Part shown: positions 49,361-59,923 of the stretch, one piece after another
Layout of the letters: each line of letters opens with the position of its first letter
Position numbering within the stretch: position 1 is the first letter of the stretch
Origin: Leishmania martiniquensis
Taxonomy: Eukaryota; Euglenozoa; Kinetoplastea; Trypanosomatida; Trypanosomatidae
Direction of reading: 5' to 3'
Length of the DNA stretch: 64,000 nt
NCBI RefSeq assembly: GCF_017916325.1
Contig: NC_090169.1
Coordinates: forward strand, 62,001 to 126,000
Notes under the pieces: model-generated
The model's input: only the letters and a program-made list of their open reading frames with translations
Database searches by the model: none
What the model was told of the DNA's origin: nothing
Program-made: the position numbers and the translations under genes

Positions 49361-51181
49361 AGGAGCGTTCAAGGCGCAGCCAAAGCCCTCGCGGCACGAC
49401 TGAAGAAATCGGTGGCAAAGGTCGAGGCACAGGGGGCGAGCTGGGGATGTCGGTAAAAGGCAGGGGAGGATGGGGGGAGAGGGGTGTCTCGTGGAGCCGC
49501 ATGCCGCGGGCGCCAACATCCACGTATGGCGGAGTCTCTTGGACTTCAGATGTTTTCTTCTGTCCGCCTTCTCGCCTCGTGCCTGACGGCGTCAGCTTCC
49601 CCTTCCGTAACCACGTGGCCGCATGCACCGCTCGCTTTCTCTCGCCCCGCCCTCCCGACGAGTGCGCGCGTGATCCTCCTTCTTCCGCGTCCTCACCGTT
49701 GATGCGAGAGCTGCGAGCCTTATGTATGCGACGGCCCCTCTCAGCCGCGTGCACACACCTGCGGTAGGTGCCCTTCATCAGCTATCGGCTCAGGTCCTGC
49801 ACGCGATTACGAAGCAGATGGTTGGGCGCGGGCGGACTGAACGTACCTTCGCGCTGCTGCGCTTTGCCTCTGTATTACCTCTTGCCCATGTCCCTTCCGA
49901 GGCGCATCTTGCATTCCCACTCCGCCACATGGATGGCTGAGAGCGCCTTGAGTATTTTTTTCATATCTGCCCTCTCTCTCCCCCCTCTCCATTGCCTTTC
50001 CCTCATCCATTCAGTTGATCGCTGCAGGTGACTCGCGTTATCGATCTGGGCGTGGACGTGAGCGACGTAGTGTGCACTGCCAGCACCGCTACTTCGACAG
50101 CCACACCTCTCCCCACCGTGTTCTCTCTCTCGCACCCTCCTCTCTCACAGGCTTCTTCTGCATGTGGGCATCCGATGCGCTCTTCTTACTCGTTGCCTCC
50201 TCGGGTCATTCTTTCTCCAGGCACAGTCTCTCGAAGCAGTCGGCTCCGTCACTAATGCGCTCGGTGAGCTTCTTGAGAGATTTTTATGCGCAACGCGCAA
50301 GGACGAATGGCGGTGCTTCCCCCTTTTCGCGTTGGCATGAGTCATGGAGTGTCACCGATACGCCAACGCAAGGGTGCCCCTCCTGCAATGTGCACACGAG
50401 CTTGTGCGCCTCGATGCAAGCACGTCTGTCCACTCAAGCGGCAGCGTTGCGCAGCGTTCAGGAGGGGGCCAACAGGCACCTGCGTCCTCTTTTAGCTGTT
50501 TCTCTGTGTTTGCTACCCCTCCCCCTTCCTTCCTCTTTTGTGGCACAGGTGTGTTTCCATTTCCGCCTCGCTCCTCTCCATAACTTCGCCAGTCGCCCCC
50601 CCTCGTGTCTCTCTAGCGCGTGCCGGCTCGTTGGTGCGCGCGTGTCTGTTGTTTGCGGATGCGGGTGTGCTCGGTCCTCTTCGCCCTCCCCCTCTTTCTC
50701 TGCACCGACTTGATTTTTTATGTGTGTGTGTGTGGTCCATAGCAGTTGCTGCGCTCTCTCTTATTCGGTTCCTTTGGCACGCGCACACACATACACACGC
50801 TTTTCTGTCTTTCTCTCTCCCTCATCCACACGATGAGGGGATGCGACAGCAGGATAAACCTTTACAGAAACACGCACGATGAACGGAGCGGCGCGCTTCC
50901 TCCCTCCCTCCCTCCCCTCTCTTTCTAAGGAGAGAGGGGAGGGGCACTGTGGCTGACGAGTGTGCTTGCTTGCACTGGACAGGCCGTGCATGAGTCGCCT
51001 GCCCTCCCCACACACACACCGCCTTTAGCAGGGCCCATTCACTGTCGGCACCATCCTCCTTTCCCTTTCCCTCACCGCCCCCCTCACCAACCCACCTTTG
51101 ATCATGGCCTTCCGTTTGGATTAGCTTCGCTGGGTGTGCTCCATAGGCAGAGAACTCTTCTCCCTCTCGCCAATCACGCCC
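49361..51181. other. Intergenic region
   Basis: About 1.8 kb. A mixed 3' UTR-like part (to about 49950) is followed by strongly pyrimidine-rich DNA (49960-50720), a perfect-stem hairpin (50911-50942) and the probable acceptor region for MON1 (AG at 51123-51124 or 51149-51150). No supported gene. Confidence 0.55.
50911..50942. repeat. Inverted repeat, 12-bp stem with 8-nt loop
   Basis: CCTCCCCTCTCT (50911-50922) pairs perfectly with AGAGAGGGGAGG (50931-50942). It lies in the spacer between the calpain-like and MON1 genes. Confidence 0.8.
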
Positions 51182-53209
51182 ATGCAGCGCACCACAGCAG
51201 GCGAACCTGCTGGCGGCGACGCAGCCACAAGCAACGACCCGATGGCTGTACTCTGGCAGCATGAGCGACATGTCCTTGTCCTCACACGCGCCGGCAAGCC
51301 TGTCTTTTCTCAGCACGGCGACGAAGAGAAGCTGAGCCCATTGTGTGCGCTTCTCCAAGTGCTCCTGCATATCCACAATGACGAGGCCGAGGCAGAGCAA
51401 GGCCAAGGGCCGTCTCAGCTGGCTCTCGCATCGGATAGCGCCGCATCGTCCGTGACCGTGAAGGATGAGGTGCGCCAGGTCGTCTACTACCGTGCACTGG
51501 CAACGCCCAACGATGCTCGGAGTCAAAGTGGCATGGACCTGCAGGCACTGACGCTCTTCTTCTACGTTGAAGGTGAGCTGATGTACGTCATGTCAGAGCG
51601 CAGCGTGGCCTTGTCGCCGTCAGCAGAGGCCGGCGAGACGTCAAGCGGTGAAGGAGACTGCAAACCGCCGCCAGTGGCGAGCTACAGCTTGATGCAGCTT
51701 CGGCACGTCCACCATAGCATTCTTCTCGTGCTTCCGACCATCAACACCCTGCTGGAAAGGACACCCGGATTGGACGTGAGGGCCACCTACACCTCGGCCG
51801 ACCGCGCCGCACTTCGGGAGCTGATCGAGTCCTACGAAACGGAACGGACTTACTCTGTCGGCGCGGTTGCCACGCTGGCGCTTGCCAAAGACAAGCGTCG
51901 AGTAGTGGAAGAAGCACTGCTGCAGTGTTACCGCAGCTCCACAGATGCCGCTGTCAGTCCACCAGCACACCAGCTGTTCAGCTTCCTCTACTTCAAAAAC
52001 TATCTAGTGGCCGCGGTTGGGCCACCCGAAACGTACAGCACAGACCCGAGCATTGCCGCGTCCGCGCCCCTGGCACTGGGGCCCGAAACAGCACTGTGTG
52101 GTAGTCTTCACATTGACGACGCTCTTCTCCTGTACCGCTACGCACGCTCGCTAGTTTCCCGGCAGGCTGGTGAGGCGTGGGTGCCGGTGTGTCTGCCGCG
52201 CTTCAACAGCACCGGCTACCTCTGGTGCTATGCCGTTGACTTCACGTGCTACGTGCGAGAGCTCCGTCAGCAGCAGGTTATGTCAGTGTGGCCGAGGATG
52301 TGGGAGGCACACACGGGGCTGGATTTACTGCTACTGCACGTATCGGCCTCGCAAGACGACTTCACAGCACTGTCTCGCTGCACCCGTCGTTTCGCACAGC
52401 TCCTCTACGCTCCCACTGTTGGGGACAACTTCTGTTACCGGCTGGAGGAGGAACTGTACTACCGTGCACCTGCCCCTTTGGCGGAACTCCTCTCTTTATC
52501 ACGCATGTCACCGCCCGCCTGCTCCGCGTATGACGTATCTGGCCGCCCTAGCGGGGTGCCGCTGTGGTACAGCCTCGTCATTCAAGACAGCGACGCAGCT
52601 TTCCTCGATGCCGCTGAAGGCGAGGAGGCCAAAGCGGCGTCTCGGGCAACCGCAGCGTCCACGCGCACGCATGATTGCCCTTCCGCGAGCATTCGGCTGC
52701 TCTTTGAGAGTCAGCCGTCACCGCTGCTCAGCATCGCTACCGTGGAGGATGTTAAAGACTTCCAGCAACTCGTGGTGCGCTACCAGTCCCAGCTGTGCGC
52801 CACCCCCAGCTCTCCTTCAACCCCATGCATGTTGCTTGTGCGCCACGACAGCGCCATCACGCTTGCAGCGGTTCGGCCGACTCCAGCGACGCTGGCGACG
52901 CTGGCCAGCTACTTCTTCTCGCCGAAGAACCCCTTCAACATCCCGAGCGAGGGCGCCGCTGCTGACGGCGGGGCTGCGGGGGCTTGTGACCAAGGCGAAC
53001 TCGGTGCGGCTGCAGCCTCTCGCCGGGGAGTCTCCTCTTCGACCTGGGTAGAGGCGGTTTGTGCGCTCGGCGTAACGGAGCTAACAGCGGCATTCCCAGC
53101 TGCGATACCCGAGGCGATGGCGTGGTATTGGGTGGCGCACCTCTTGTTCATGGCGGTGCAGCGGCGCGGCCGCTTCGTTGTTCGCCAGCTCATCGGTGGT
53201 CGTCGGTGA
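51182..53209 (+). CDS. Vacuolar fusion protein MON1
   Basis: A 675-residue homologue of MON1, which with CCZ1 forms the guanine-nucleotide exchange factor for Rab7 on late endosomes, driving Rab5-to-Rab7 conversion and autophagosome-lysosome fusion. The first longin domain starts near residue 22 with WQHERHVLVLTRAGKPVFSQ followed by HGDEEKLSPL, the most conserved MON1 signature. The second contains FLYFKNYLVAAVGPP (about 266-280) and VPVCLPRFNSTGYLWCYAVD (about 334-353), matching the family CLPKFN motif. A third longin-like region lies in the C-terminal part. Ser/Ala/Thr-rich insertions account for extra length. The frame extends upstream without an ATG, so 51182 is the start. The partner CCZ1 is not in this window. 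Confidence 0.88.
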   Translation: MQRTTAGEPAGGDAATSNDPMAVLWQHERHVLVLTRAGKPVFSQHGDEEKLSPLCALLQVLLHIHNDEAEAEQGQGPSQLALASDSAASSVTVKDEVRQVVYYRALATPNDARSQSGMDLQALTLFFYVEGELMYVMSERSVALSPSAEAGETSSGEGDCKPPPVASYSLMQLRHVHHSILLVLPTINTLLERTPGLDVRATYTSADRAALRELIESYETERTYSVGAVATLALAKDKRRVVEEALLQCYRSSTDAAVSPPAHQLFSFLYFKNYLVAAVGPPETYSTDPSIAASAPLALGPETALCGSLHIDDALLLYRYARSLVSRQAGEAWVPVCLPRFNSTGYLWCYAVDFTCYVRELRQQQVMSVWPRMWEAHTGLDLLLLHVSASQDDFTALSRCTRRFAQLLYAPTVGDNFCYRLEEELYYRAPAPLAELLSLSRMSPPACSAYDVSGRPSGVPLWYSLVIQDSDAAFLDAAEGEEAKAASRATAASTRTHDCPSASIRLLFESQPSPLLSIATVEDVKDFQQLVVRYQSQLCATPSSPSTPCMLLVRHDSAITLAAVRPTPATLATLASYFFSPKNPFNIPSEGAAADGGAAGACDQGELGAAAASRRGVSSSTWVEAVCALGVTELTAAFPAAIPEAMAWYWVAHLLFMAVQRRGRFVVRQLIGGRR

Positions 53210-53424
53210 GATGGCGCAGCCGCCCGCGGTAGGTAAGCGCGCTAGACGATGGTGATGATGTTGATCGAAGGTGTGCGCGTGTGAGTCAACGTGCATGAGC
53301 CGGTGCGTCTCGGTGCATGCGGACATGCCCCCCTCCCCGGCCCCCTTTTCCCCCTCCCCTCCGGTTGCCCTCGTTCTCTGCTTCAAGATCGAATGGGTGT
53401 CCCTGAGGATGCCGACTGCCTCCA

Positions 53425-53751
53425 TGCATTTCCACCTCTCATGGGAGGGGGTCCCAAACTGCGCTCTGCGCCAGCGAAAAATGCACGCCGCCACCCTGAG
53501 AGTCGATGCACCACGTGGCCACTGCCATCGTCGCCGCGGCTGTGAGGCGGCGTGCGGAGCGTGGGTGTGGGGAGAGTTGGAGGCAGAGGCCGCCCACACC
53601 GCAGGCTGCGTCGGCGCGTTGCTGTCAAACACCTGTCTGTACGCCTGCCATTCCACCCCGCGGTGGAGCCTGTGTGTAGCGCCGGAGAGGGGGGTGGCGG
53701 CGTGAAGTTTCATCGATGCTGTGTGGCCAAGAAAAACGAACCCGTTTGTGA
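53425..53751 (+). mobile_element. SIDER-like degenerate retroposon, copy B (internally deleted)
   Basis: A shorter version of the element at 20544-21144. The 67-bp 5' block is joined directly to the 260-bp 3' block, which differs from copy A at three positions; 274 bp present in copy A are missing. Its place just downstream of MON1 suggests it is part of the MON1 3' UTR, where SIDER elements are known to influence mRNA stability. Subfamily assignment is not verified. Confidence 0.65.
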
Positions 53752-54054
53752 AACGGTAGCACAGTAAAGCAAGTCACTCAAAGACGTGTGCGTGCGCTAC
53801 GTTCTACCCTGCGGCGGCCCCTTGATGTGCCTGGCGAAATGCGCATGTGTGTCAGAGTGGCGCATGTATCTGTAGGGCGATGTGTCTCTGTGCCACATTC
53901 AGTGCGTTGCGCATGCGACTGCACCGCTCACCGATGCAAGCCTTACCCTCCTCTTGTCTCTTCTCGGATGGGCTGTGGCTGCAAACGCGCTGCGGCAGAG
54001 GAGTCGCTTGCGCTTCCACTTGTGCCGCGTCGTCGCTCTTTCTCTCTCTTTCCT

Positions 54055-54056
54055 AG
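54055..54056 (+). promoter_or_regulatory. Probable trans-splice acceptor AG
   Basis: The tract CGTCGCTCTTTCTCTCTCTTTCCTAG is a strong polypyrimidine-AG signal about 240 nt before the RRP9 start at 54297. One upstream ATG (54246) lies between them, so translation may involve leaky scanning or a later acceptor. Confidence 0.5.
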
Positions 54057-54296
54057 TCAAGTTTGAGATCACCAAAAGCGCCTCGGTCAATCAGCGGCCG
54101 TCACAACGTCTCGTATCCTCATTCACACGGCATCATCAAGAGCGTACTTGACCGACGAAAGCAGTGTGATAGCTCACGGCAGTAAAGGGTGCCCGCGTCT
54201 AGAACGTCGCTGTCGTCACTTCCCCCTTCCCCTGAAGGGTCGCGCATGCCGATCTGATCTGAAGCCTCCACTCGGCATTGAAAGCGCGCACGCCAT

Positions 54297-56573
54297 ATGC
54301 TGTCGAAGAAAAAGGCGGCCAAGCGGGCAGCCATCAGCGCCACCGTACGTAAGGAGCACCAGGCTCATGAGAAGCTCAGGCAACAGCACTCGCAGCCGCC
54401 CAAGTCGCGCGAGAAGGCGGCGACGGTATCAGGTACCGCAGCCGGAGCGGAGTACTTTAGGAACAACAGTAGCCGCGTAGTCCTGAGCCGTGCGGATGCG
54501 ACGGAGGTGAGCAGTGGAGCTGGCAGCCGGGCAGACATAATCCGAAGCCTCGGGGATAACATCAACACACGCCTTCAGGAGGTGAAATTTGAGGACGACC
54601 TCGACGGTGACGTCTTCCATGAGCGCCGTGCGCGTTTGATAGAGGAGGCACAGCTGGCTGCTGGGGTCAAGCAGCGCGATGTGGCCTCCTCTGTGCGGCA
54701 CTTCCTCGGCCACCACACAGAGATGAAGGATCTGCACTCCGTCCGTGTTGCTCACAATTGTAACGCCATCACGTGTGTGGCGGCCCTCGGTGCGGACCGC
54801 ATCGCGTATGGTGACAAGTCCGGTAAGGTGTACCTCGTCAACATATCCATCACGACTAGCGGAACCGGCATGTCCGTCTCAGAGAAGGAGGAGCTGCAGC
54901 GGCAGCTCAAGGTGTTGCTAGCGCCGGCACTTCCGTCCGGCATCGTCTCGATAGCCATAAGCGACACAACCGCCAGGCGCCCAACGGTGCGGGACGTCTT
55001 TGAAAAGACAACAGTGGACACGTCGTGTCCGTCGTACGTGGCGGCTGGTGCGATGGACGGCTCCATTAGTGTGTGGGAAACTCTTACCACCGTGCACAAA
55101 GGGCTTCTCTTCATGCACCGCAAGCCGATCACCGGATTGCGGTTCCGCATGGACACCTCCACTCTCTACTCCAGCTGCGAGGACGGCACGCTGCGGGTGT
55201 GGGCCGTGCCGCAGATGATGGCTGTTGACAAGCTCTTCGGTCATGAGGGCCCCATTCATTTTCTGGATTGCCTGCGCAAGGAGACGGCGGCGACGGTCGG
55301 CGAGGATGGCACCATGCGGTTCTGGAAGATGGACGCGGCCACGCAGCAGGCGTACAACTACGCACCGCTTTGCGTGCCTGAGAAGAGTGCCGCGGCCTCG
55401 TCGCCGTCGCCGCCGCCTCTTAGCGTCGTCATGGACTCAGTGGCAATGCTTAACGAGAGCATTATCGTGGCAGGCGCCAGAAACGGCGCGGTCGTCGTCT
55501 TCGACGTGAACCGTCGCAAGCCTCTCGTTGCTGTTCCAGCAGCGCACGGCTACGACTTTATCGGCGACGGCACGGGCCTAGAAAAGGTAGCGGCGCAGCT
55601 GGAGGAGGAGGCCGATGGCGATGGAGTGGCGCATGGGCACACGACGGCGTCTTCATCGGGATGGGCCGAGTCGCATCGGCGTAATGCGAACCCCATCACC
55701 GCTGTGGCTGCTGTGCCGTATGCCGACGTAGTAGCAACCGGCAGCTACGACGGCGTGGTGCGCGTGTGGCACGTAGTCGGGGTTGGCTCAGGTGCCACCG
55801 CGCCGGGCAGGCGCACAGACAACGGCGTGAACGGCAGCACGGCACCGTCGCCCGGGAAGGGGACGGAGCCGAGATTGGCGCTGCTCGCAGAGCTGCCAGT
55901 CTGCGCCATTGTGAACTCGCTCCGCATCACCGACAACGGCGATGTTCTCCTCATCGCCCTGGCGAAGGAGCCTCGCTGTGGTCGGTGGGTTGTGCAATCG
56001 AGTGCGCGCAACGGCGTCTTGGTCGTGCCACTCACCGAGTCCGGGCGGAAGAAGTTGCAGGGGATGCACGGGGAGGTTGAGCACATACCTGCGCAGCTCT
56101 TCGGCATCAGCGACGACGCCGCCGCCGAGGAAGACGCGACCGAGAAAGGAGAGGTGCAAGCGGGCGAAGCCGATGCTTCGGAAGCGGATGTCGATTCCAG
56201 TGGAGAGCCGCACGAGGCCGATGGCGAAGCCATCACTGTTCACAAAGAGGTCGAGGAGATTGCAGACATGCTCGATGTCGGCCCGGACGGTATGATGCGC
56301 TTCAGAGAAGGCGTGTCTCTCGCAGGTGGTGCTGCCGTCGCCTCGAAAAGAAGAGCGAAGAGTGGCATGCCGAAAGTGCTTCGGCAGAGCAGCGTGCTTG
56401 CTGACGTGGCCGTGGAGCGCGATCCCGTTAGTAGCAGCGGCAGCGCCAAGGTGAAGAAGAAAAGGTCGTCGGCAACGAAGCGTGAGCGCATCGTTCACAA
56501 GGGCAAGATGCGGCACATCTCTAGCGCCGCGAGCGCGGCGTCCAAGAAAGTCGTGAAGCGGGTGAAGGCATGA
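54297..56573 (+). CDS. U3 snoRNP WD40 protein RRP9 (U3-55K)
   Basis: A 758-residue homologue of RRP9/U3-55K, the box B/C-binding WD40 component of the U3 snoRNP required for early 18S pre-rRNA cleavages. The N-terminus is very basic (MLSKKKAAKRAA), followed by a helical region with HERRARLIEEAQLAAGVKQR (about 104-123) as in the family's pre-WD segment. WD repeats begin near 150. Clear blades include AGAMDGSISVWE (about 251), SSCEDGTLRVWAV (about 294), ATVGEDGTMRFWKM (about 335), VAGARNGAVVVFDVNRRKPL (about 394-413) and ATGSYDGVVRVWHV (about 480). The 'rrkPLa...aHG' block is characteristic of RRP9. It is longer than the human protein (475) because of insertions within the propeller and a C-terminal acidic-then-basic extension (KVKKKRSSATKRERIVHKGK), which probably acts in nucleolar retention. 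Confidence 0.87.
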   Translation: MLSKKKAAKRAAISATVRKEHQAHEKLRQQHSQPPKSREKAATVSGTAAGAEYFRNNSSRVVLSRADATEVSSGAGSRADIIRSLGDNINTRLQEVKFEDDLDGDVFHERRARLIEEAQLAAGVKQRDVASSVRHFLGHHTEMKDLHSVRVAHNCNAITCVAALGADRIAYGDKSGKVYLVNISITTSGTGMSVSEKEELQRQLKVLLAPALPSGIVSIAISDTTARRPTVRDVFEKTTVDTSCPSYVAAGAMDGSISVWETLTTVHKGLLFMHRKPITGLRFRMDTSTLYSSCEDGTLRVWAVPQMMAVDKLFGHEGPIHFLDCLRKETAATVGEDGTMRFWKMDAATQQAYNYAPLCVPEKSAAASSPSPPPLSVVMDSVAMLNESIIVAGARNGAVVVFDVNRRKPLVAVPAAHGYDFIGDGTGLEKVAAQLEEEADGDGVAHGHTTASSSGWAESHRRNANPITAVAAVPYADVVATGSYDGVVRVWHVVGVGSGATAPGRRTDNGVNGSTAPSPGKGTEPRLALLAELPVCAIVNSLRITDNGDVLLIALAKEPRCGRWVVQSSARNGVLVVPLTESGRKKLQGMHGEVEHIPAQLFGISDDAAAEEDATEKGEVQAGEADASEADVDSSGEPHEADGEAITVHKEVEEIADMLDVGPDGMMRFREGVSLAGGAAVASKRRAKSGMPKVLRQSSVLADVAVERDPVSSSGSAKVKKKRSSATKRERIVHKGKMRHISSAASAASKKVVKRVKA

Positions 56574-57865
56574 CATACGACAGTTATCGCGTGCTATGCG
56601 TGTATGCTTTCGGTTGGTGCCTATGCGTGTTGACGAGCGTGTGTGCGAGGGGATGCTGTATGTAGCGCGGCGGCGGCGGTAAGGGATAAGGGAAGAGAGT
56701 GGAAGGAAGCTGCGTTCCACACACACACACGCGTCTCTCTCCCCTTCCCCCTCATCCCTCACCCCTCTCTCGTGCTCAGCTGTGCTCCTTTCGTCTTTTA
56801 TTTCGCTAACTTTGATTCCGTTAATGTGTCGCGAATAACTCTGAAGTATTTTTGTTGTTCTTTCTCTTTCGCGCCCTCTCTGTGTTTGAGTGTGCGCGCG
56901 TGCATTCGCGCACGGAGGAGGGCCCTACTTCCTCTTCGTGCACGCACGCCCGTGCCTTTGTCTCTCTGCCTGCGCCCATTTGGGCAGCACCTCACCACCA
57001 CCACCCGCCCATTTTCATGTGCAGGTCATGCACGTACCCGCTGACAGGAGCGTGCGCTCTCACACACACAGAAGGGCAGAGGGAGTCGCTTGTGAAAGAA
57101 CTGAGGGTGATATCACTGCTGGTATGTGTGTGTGTGTGTCGTCGTGGAGCACAGCAGTCGATGGCGCAGCTGTGACTGGCCTTGATTGACTTCCCCTGTC
57201 TCACCTCTAATATGTGTCTTGCGCTGCATCCGCAGGGGGGATACATGCGTCCCAAAAAGAAGGAGGCCTACTGCACAGCGCCCCCGAAGTGATGGTGTTC
57301 TGGTGTCCTCCTCTCCGCCCACTTCCCCTCTCGTAAGATAGAGAGGAGGGATAGGGGTTGAACAGCACTGAAGCAGCGGCCATCGCCCAAAGGTGGCGCC
57401 GTTAGCAGCGGCGTTGGAAGAGGAGAAAGGAGAGAAGGGGGCGCGCCGCTGTGCGCTTGATAGAGGCCCGCGCCCCCTTCTCTTTCCACAGGCCATCCTC
57501 GGTCTCTCTCCCTGTGCCCTCTGCCACGCGACCAATCTTTCTGTCAAGTAGCGCGCCACCGGCCGTGATCGCCGGCACCCCCACACGCGTGGCGTGCACA
57601 AGCTCTCCCTTCTCTCTGTCTTATCTTCTCCGAGCGATTGCCGTGTCGTGCTGGGCGCGTGTGCGCACATCCCTCTCTCTCTGCGTGCGTCATCCGTGTG
57701 AGACGTGCATCAGCGAGGACGCCATCGCATCACCACCGGCACAGACAAACGCAGGAGCGCGCACGCACTGTGGTGTCGCCCTTTCGTTTCGAGGCCCTCT
57801 GCCGCCGCCTCTCTACCACTGCTCTCGACTCCCCCCACCCCCACCCCCTTTGCAGGATCACTATA
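56574..57865. other. Intergenic region
   Basis: About 1.3 kb, largely pyrimidine-rich with CA and TG microsatellites near 56720-56730 and 57123-57140. It ends in CCCTTTGCAG (AG at 57854-57855), 10 nt before the next start. No supported gene. Confidence 0.55.
57854..57855 (+). promoter_or_regulatory. Probable trans-splice acceptor AG
   Basis: The run CCCCCACCCCCACCCCCTTTGCAG immediately precedes the start at 57866. The frame is open for a further 76 codons upstream, so this acceptor supports the shorter protein. Confidence 0.6.
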
Positions 57866-59923
57866 ATGTCGAGCGCCACCGCGGATGGCGTCACTTCTGC
57901 AACTGCTGAAGAGGCGAAGCTAGCCGAGCAGCCTACATCGTCAGTGCCGCCCCTCGAGCCCATCATTCCCCACTGCACCCCTTACAAGTACTACCGCGTA
58001 CCAGACGGGCTCAAGCGGCTGCGCAGGAAGCAGAAAGTGGGCATCATATTCGGCTACGTTGGCGAGCGCTACTGCGGACTGCAGTGGAACCACCTTCCTG
58101 AGTACCCTACAATCGAGGAGGCCCTCATGAAGGCGCTCTTCGAGACGGACATGATTAGCGAAGTGAACTTTTCCAACCTCAAGGTGCAACAACTGCTGAA
58201 CTTTGAGCGGGCCAGCCGCACGGACAAGGGCGTGCATGCGCTTCGGAACGTCGTCTCCGTGACAGTCATGCTCCCGTACGACCCCGCCTACACCAAGAAG
58301 TGTCTGGCCGCCCTACGAGAGCGAAGCGAAGGCGCCGCCGCCGGCGAGGCGCATAGCACAGTCGGCGATGTCGAAGATGACGCAAGCGACGCGGATGCCG
58401 CCGTCTTCAGCTGCGAGGAAGCTAAGCGGCTGCTAAATGAAGCCCTTCCCCGCGACCTCCACGTTTACGCGGTGGTGCCGGTGACCCGCAGCTTTAACGC
58501 CTACCTGAACTGTGGTGGGCGCCGCTACGAGTACTACCTGCCCACCTTTTCGCTCATGACGCGGACCGAGTACTCCACGGCTTACTTTCCACCATCCCTG
58601 GCGCCCTCCCAACCGACGTTGAGGGAGGTCGGCTTCGTGCCAGGCAAGCATAGCAAGCATGGCGCCCCGCGCCCCACCCCGGCGACGGACGAGGAAGAAG
58701 AGGCGCGGCGCCGGCGATACGCGAACAGCGCGCGTAAGAGCAAGGGGCATTTCCCGAAGCGTAAGAAAGCCAAAGCGGCTGCGTGCGCTGTGGAAGCGGC
58801 AACGTTGAGGGCTGCGCCGCCGGACTTGGCGCCGCCGCACACCAGCTCCCCATTTTCGTCCTCGGCGGTCCCTGCCGGCCCGATGAACACAAGCGCACAA
58901 GAGGATGGCGAGGTGGCGGAGGAGGAGGAAGAGACGGAGAATCAAGACAGCGACATGGACGTGCAGGCCGCGCTGGAGAGAGCCGCGGCGGACGGCCCGT
59001 GCGAGGAACATTACGCAACGCACTTCCACGATGGCCTCTTCGAGTCGATGATTCTCTTTCGCACCATTCCAGCTGACGCGATGCGCCACGTCGCCAACTA
59101 CCGCCTTGCCGCGGAGCAGCTTGAGCGCATTCGCCGCCTTTTCCACGAGTACGAGGGAACGCACTGCTACCACAACTTCACCCCGGGAGGTCGAAGCTAC
59201 GATGCCTCGTGCCACCGCTTCATCCGCAGCATCACCGTGAGCGACCCTTTCGTTCTCTCGCCAGAGGAGGCGCTGCTGCAGCAAAGCATTGATAGCTGGT
59301 CTCTTGGTCGCTTCTACTCTCCGGACGAGCGGGTGGCCGCGACGTATGAGGAGTGGGTAACGGAGGGCGAGACGGCGGGGATGCAGGACGCCCTCGCGTC
59401 CGCATCGGAGGAGAAAACACGGCAGATTCCAAAGAATGTAGACGCAGCCCTGCGGGAGCGCATGCGCAAGCACATCCGGGACGTCTACGCTGGTGGCATT
59501 GAAGTGGTGCGAATCGAACTGGACGGGCAGAGCTTTATGCTGAACCAGATTCGTAAGATGATCGGCGCAGTGATCTGCATTGCAGCCGCCGGTCTCCCCG
59601 ATGGCCACATCCGGGAGGTCCTCCTGCGCAAGGACGTGCGGCGAGGCATCCCGATGGTGCCGGCCAATGGTCTATTTCTTTCGCACCTCGACTTCTCCGG
59701 CTACAATCGGCGACTGGAGCGCATTCAAAGCAACGGCAAGAACGGCTCTGGCAAAGGCGCCCTCGACGTGGAGGCTGGCGCGGATGCTGACGAGGTAGAG
59801 GCGCAGCGTCGTCGCATCGTTTCCGTGGTGCTGCGCAACGAGATGGCGGAGGACATCATGGGCAAGTGGATGCGCTCTCTCCGACATGTACTGCGGCTGG
59901 CGTGGAAGCATACGCTCGACTGA
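57866..59923 (+). CDS. tRNA pseudouridine synthase, TruA/PUS1 family
   Basis: A 685-residue TruA-family pseudouridine synthase, converting uridines in tRNA (and in PUS1 relatives some other RNAs) to pseudouridine. The catalytic motif ASRTDKGVHA contains the nucleophilic Asp at residue 120. Upstream, KVGIIFGYVGERYCGLQWN (about 52-70) is the first strand of the fold. SFNAYLNCGGRRYEYYLP (about 211-228) and the C-terminal FMLNQIRKMIGAVICIAA (about 556-573) are family landmarks; the order and the latter motif favour the PUS1-like eukaryotic branch. Charged or Ala/Ser-rich insertions occur at about 152-180 and 255-370. The latter contains basic KGHFPKRKKAKA, a possible nuclear signal. Start choice rests on the acceptor 10 nt upstream. 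Confidence 0.92.
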   Translation: MSSATADGVTSATAEEAKLAEQPTSSVPPLEPIIPHCTPYKYYRVPDGLKRLRRKQKVGIIFGYVGERYCGLQWNHLPEYPTIEEALMKALFETDMISEVNFSNLKVQQLLNFERASRTDKGVHALRNVVSVTVMLPYDPAYTKKCLAALRERSEGAAAGEAHSTVGDVEDDASDADAAVFSCEEAKRLLNEALPRDLHVYAVVPVTRSFNAYLNCGGRRYEYYLPTFSLMTRTEYSTAYFPPSLAPSQPTLREVGFVPGKHSKHGAPRPTPATDEEEEARRRRYANSARKSKGHFPKRKKAKAAACAVEAATLRAAPPDLAPPHTSSPFSSSAVPAGPMNTSAQEDGEVAEEEEETENQDSDMDVQAALERAAADGPCEEHYATHFHDGLFESMILFRTIPADAMRHVANYRLAAEQLERIRRLFHEYEGTHCYHNFTPGGRSYDASCHRFIRSITVSDPFVLSPEEALLQQSIDSWSLGRFYSPDERVAATYEEWVTEGETAGMQDALASASEEKTRQIPKNVDAALRERMRKHIRDVYAGGIEVVRIELDGQSFMLNQIRKMIGAVICIAAAGLPDGHIREVLLRKDVRRGIPMVPANGLFLSHLDFSGYNRRLERIQSNGKNGSGKGALDVEAGADADEVEAQRRRIVSVVLRNEMAEDIMGKWMRSLRHVLRLAWKHTLD

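Larger units (their letters stand above)
53210..54296. other. Intergenic region containing a second SIDER-like copy
   Basis: About 1.1 kb. The SIDER-like copy B lies at 53425-53751, starting about 215 bp after the MON1 stop. After it comes a mixed stretch and the acceptor at 54055-54056 for RRP9. Confidence 0.6.

Noticed and set aside
58433..59608. A 391-codon - strand frame across the pseudouridine synthase gene
   Set aside because: Antisense shadow of a conserved enzyme; no protein pattern of its own and opposite to the transcription direction of the whole cluster.
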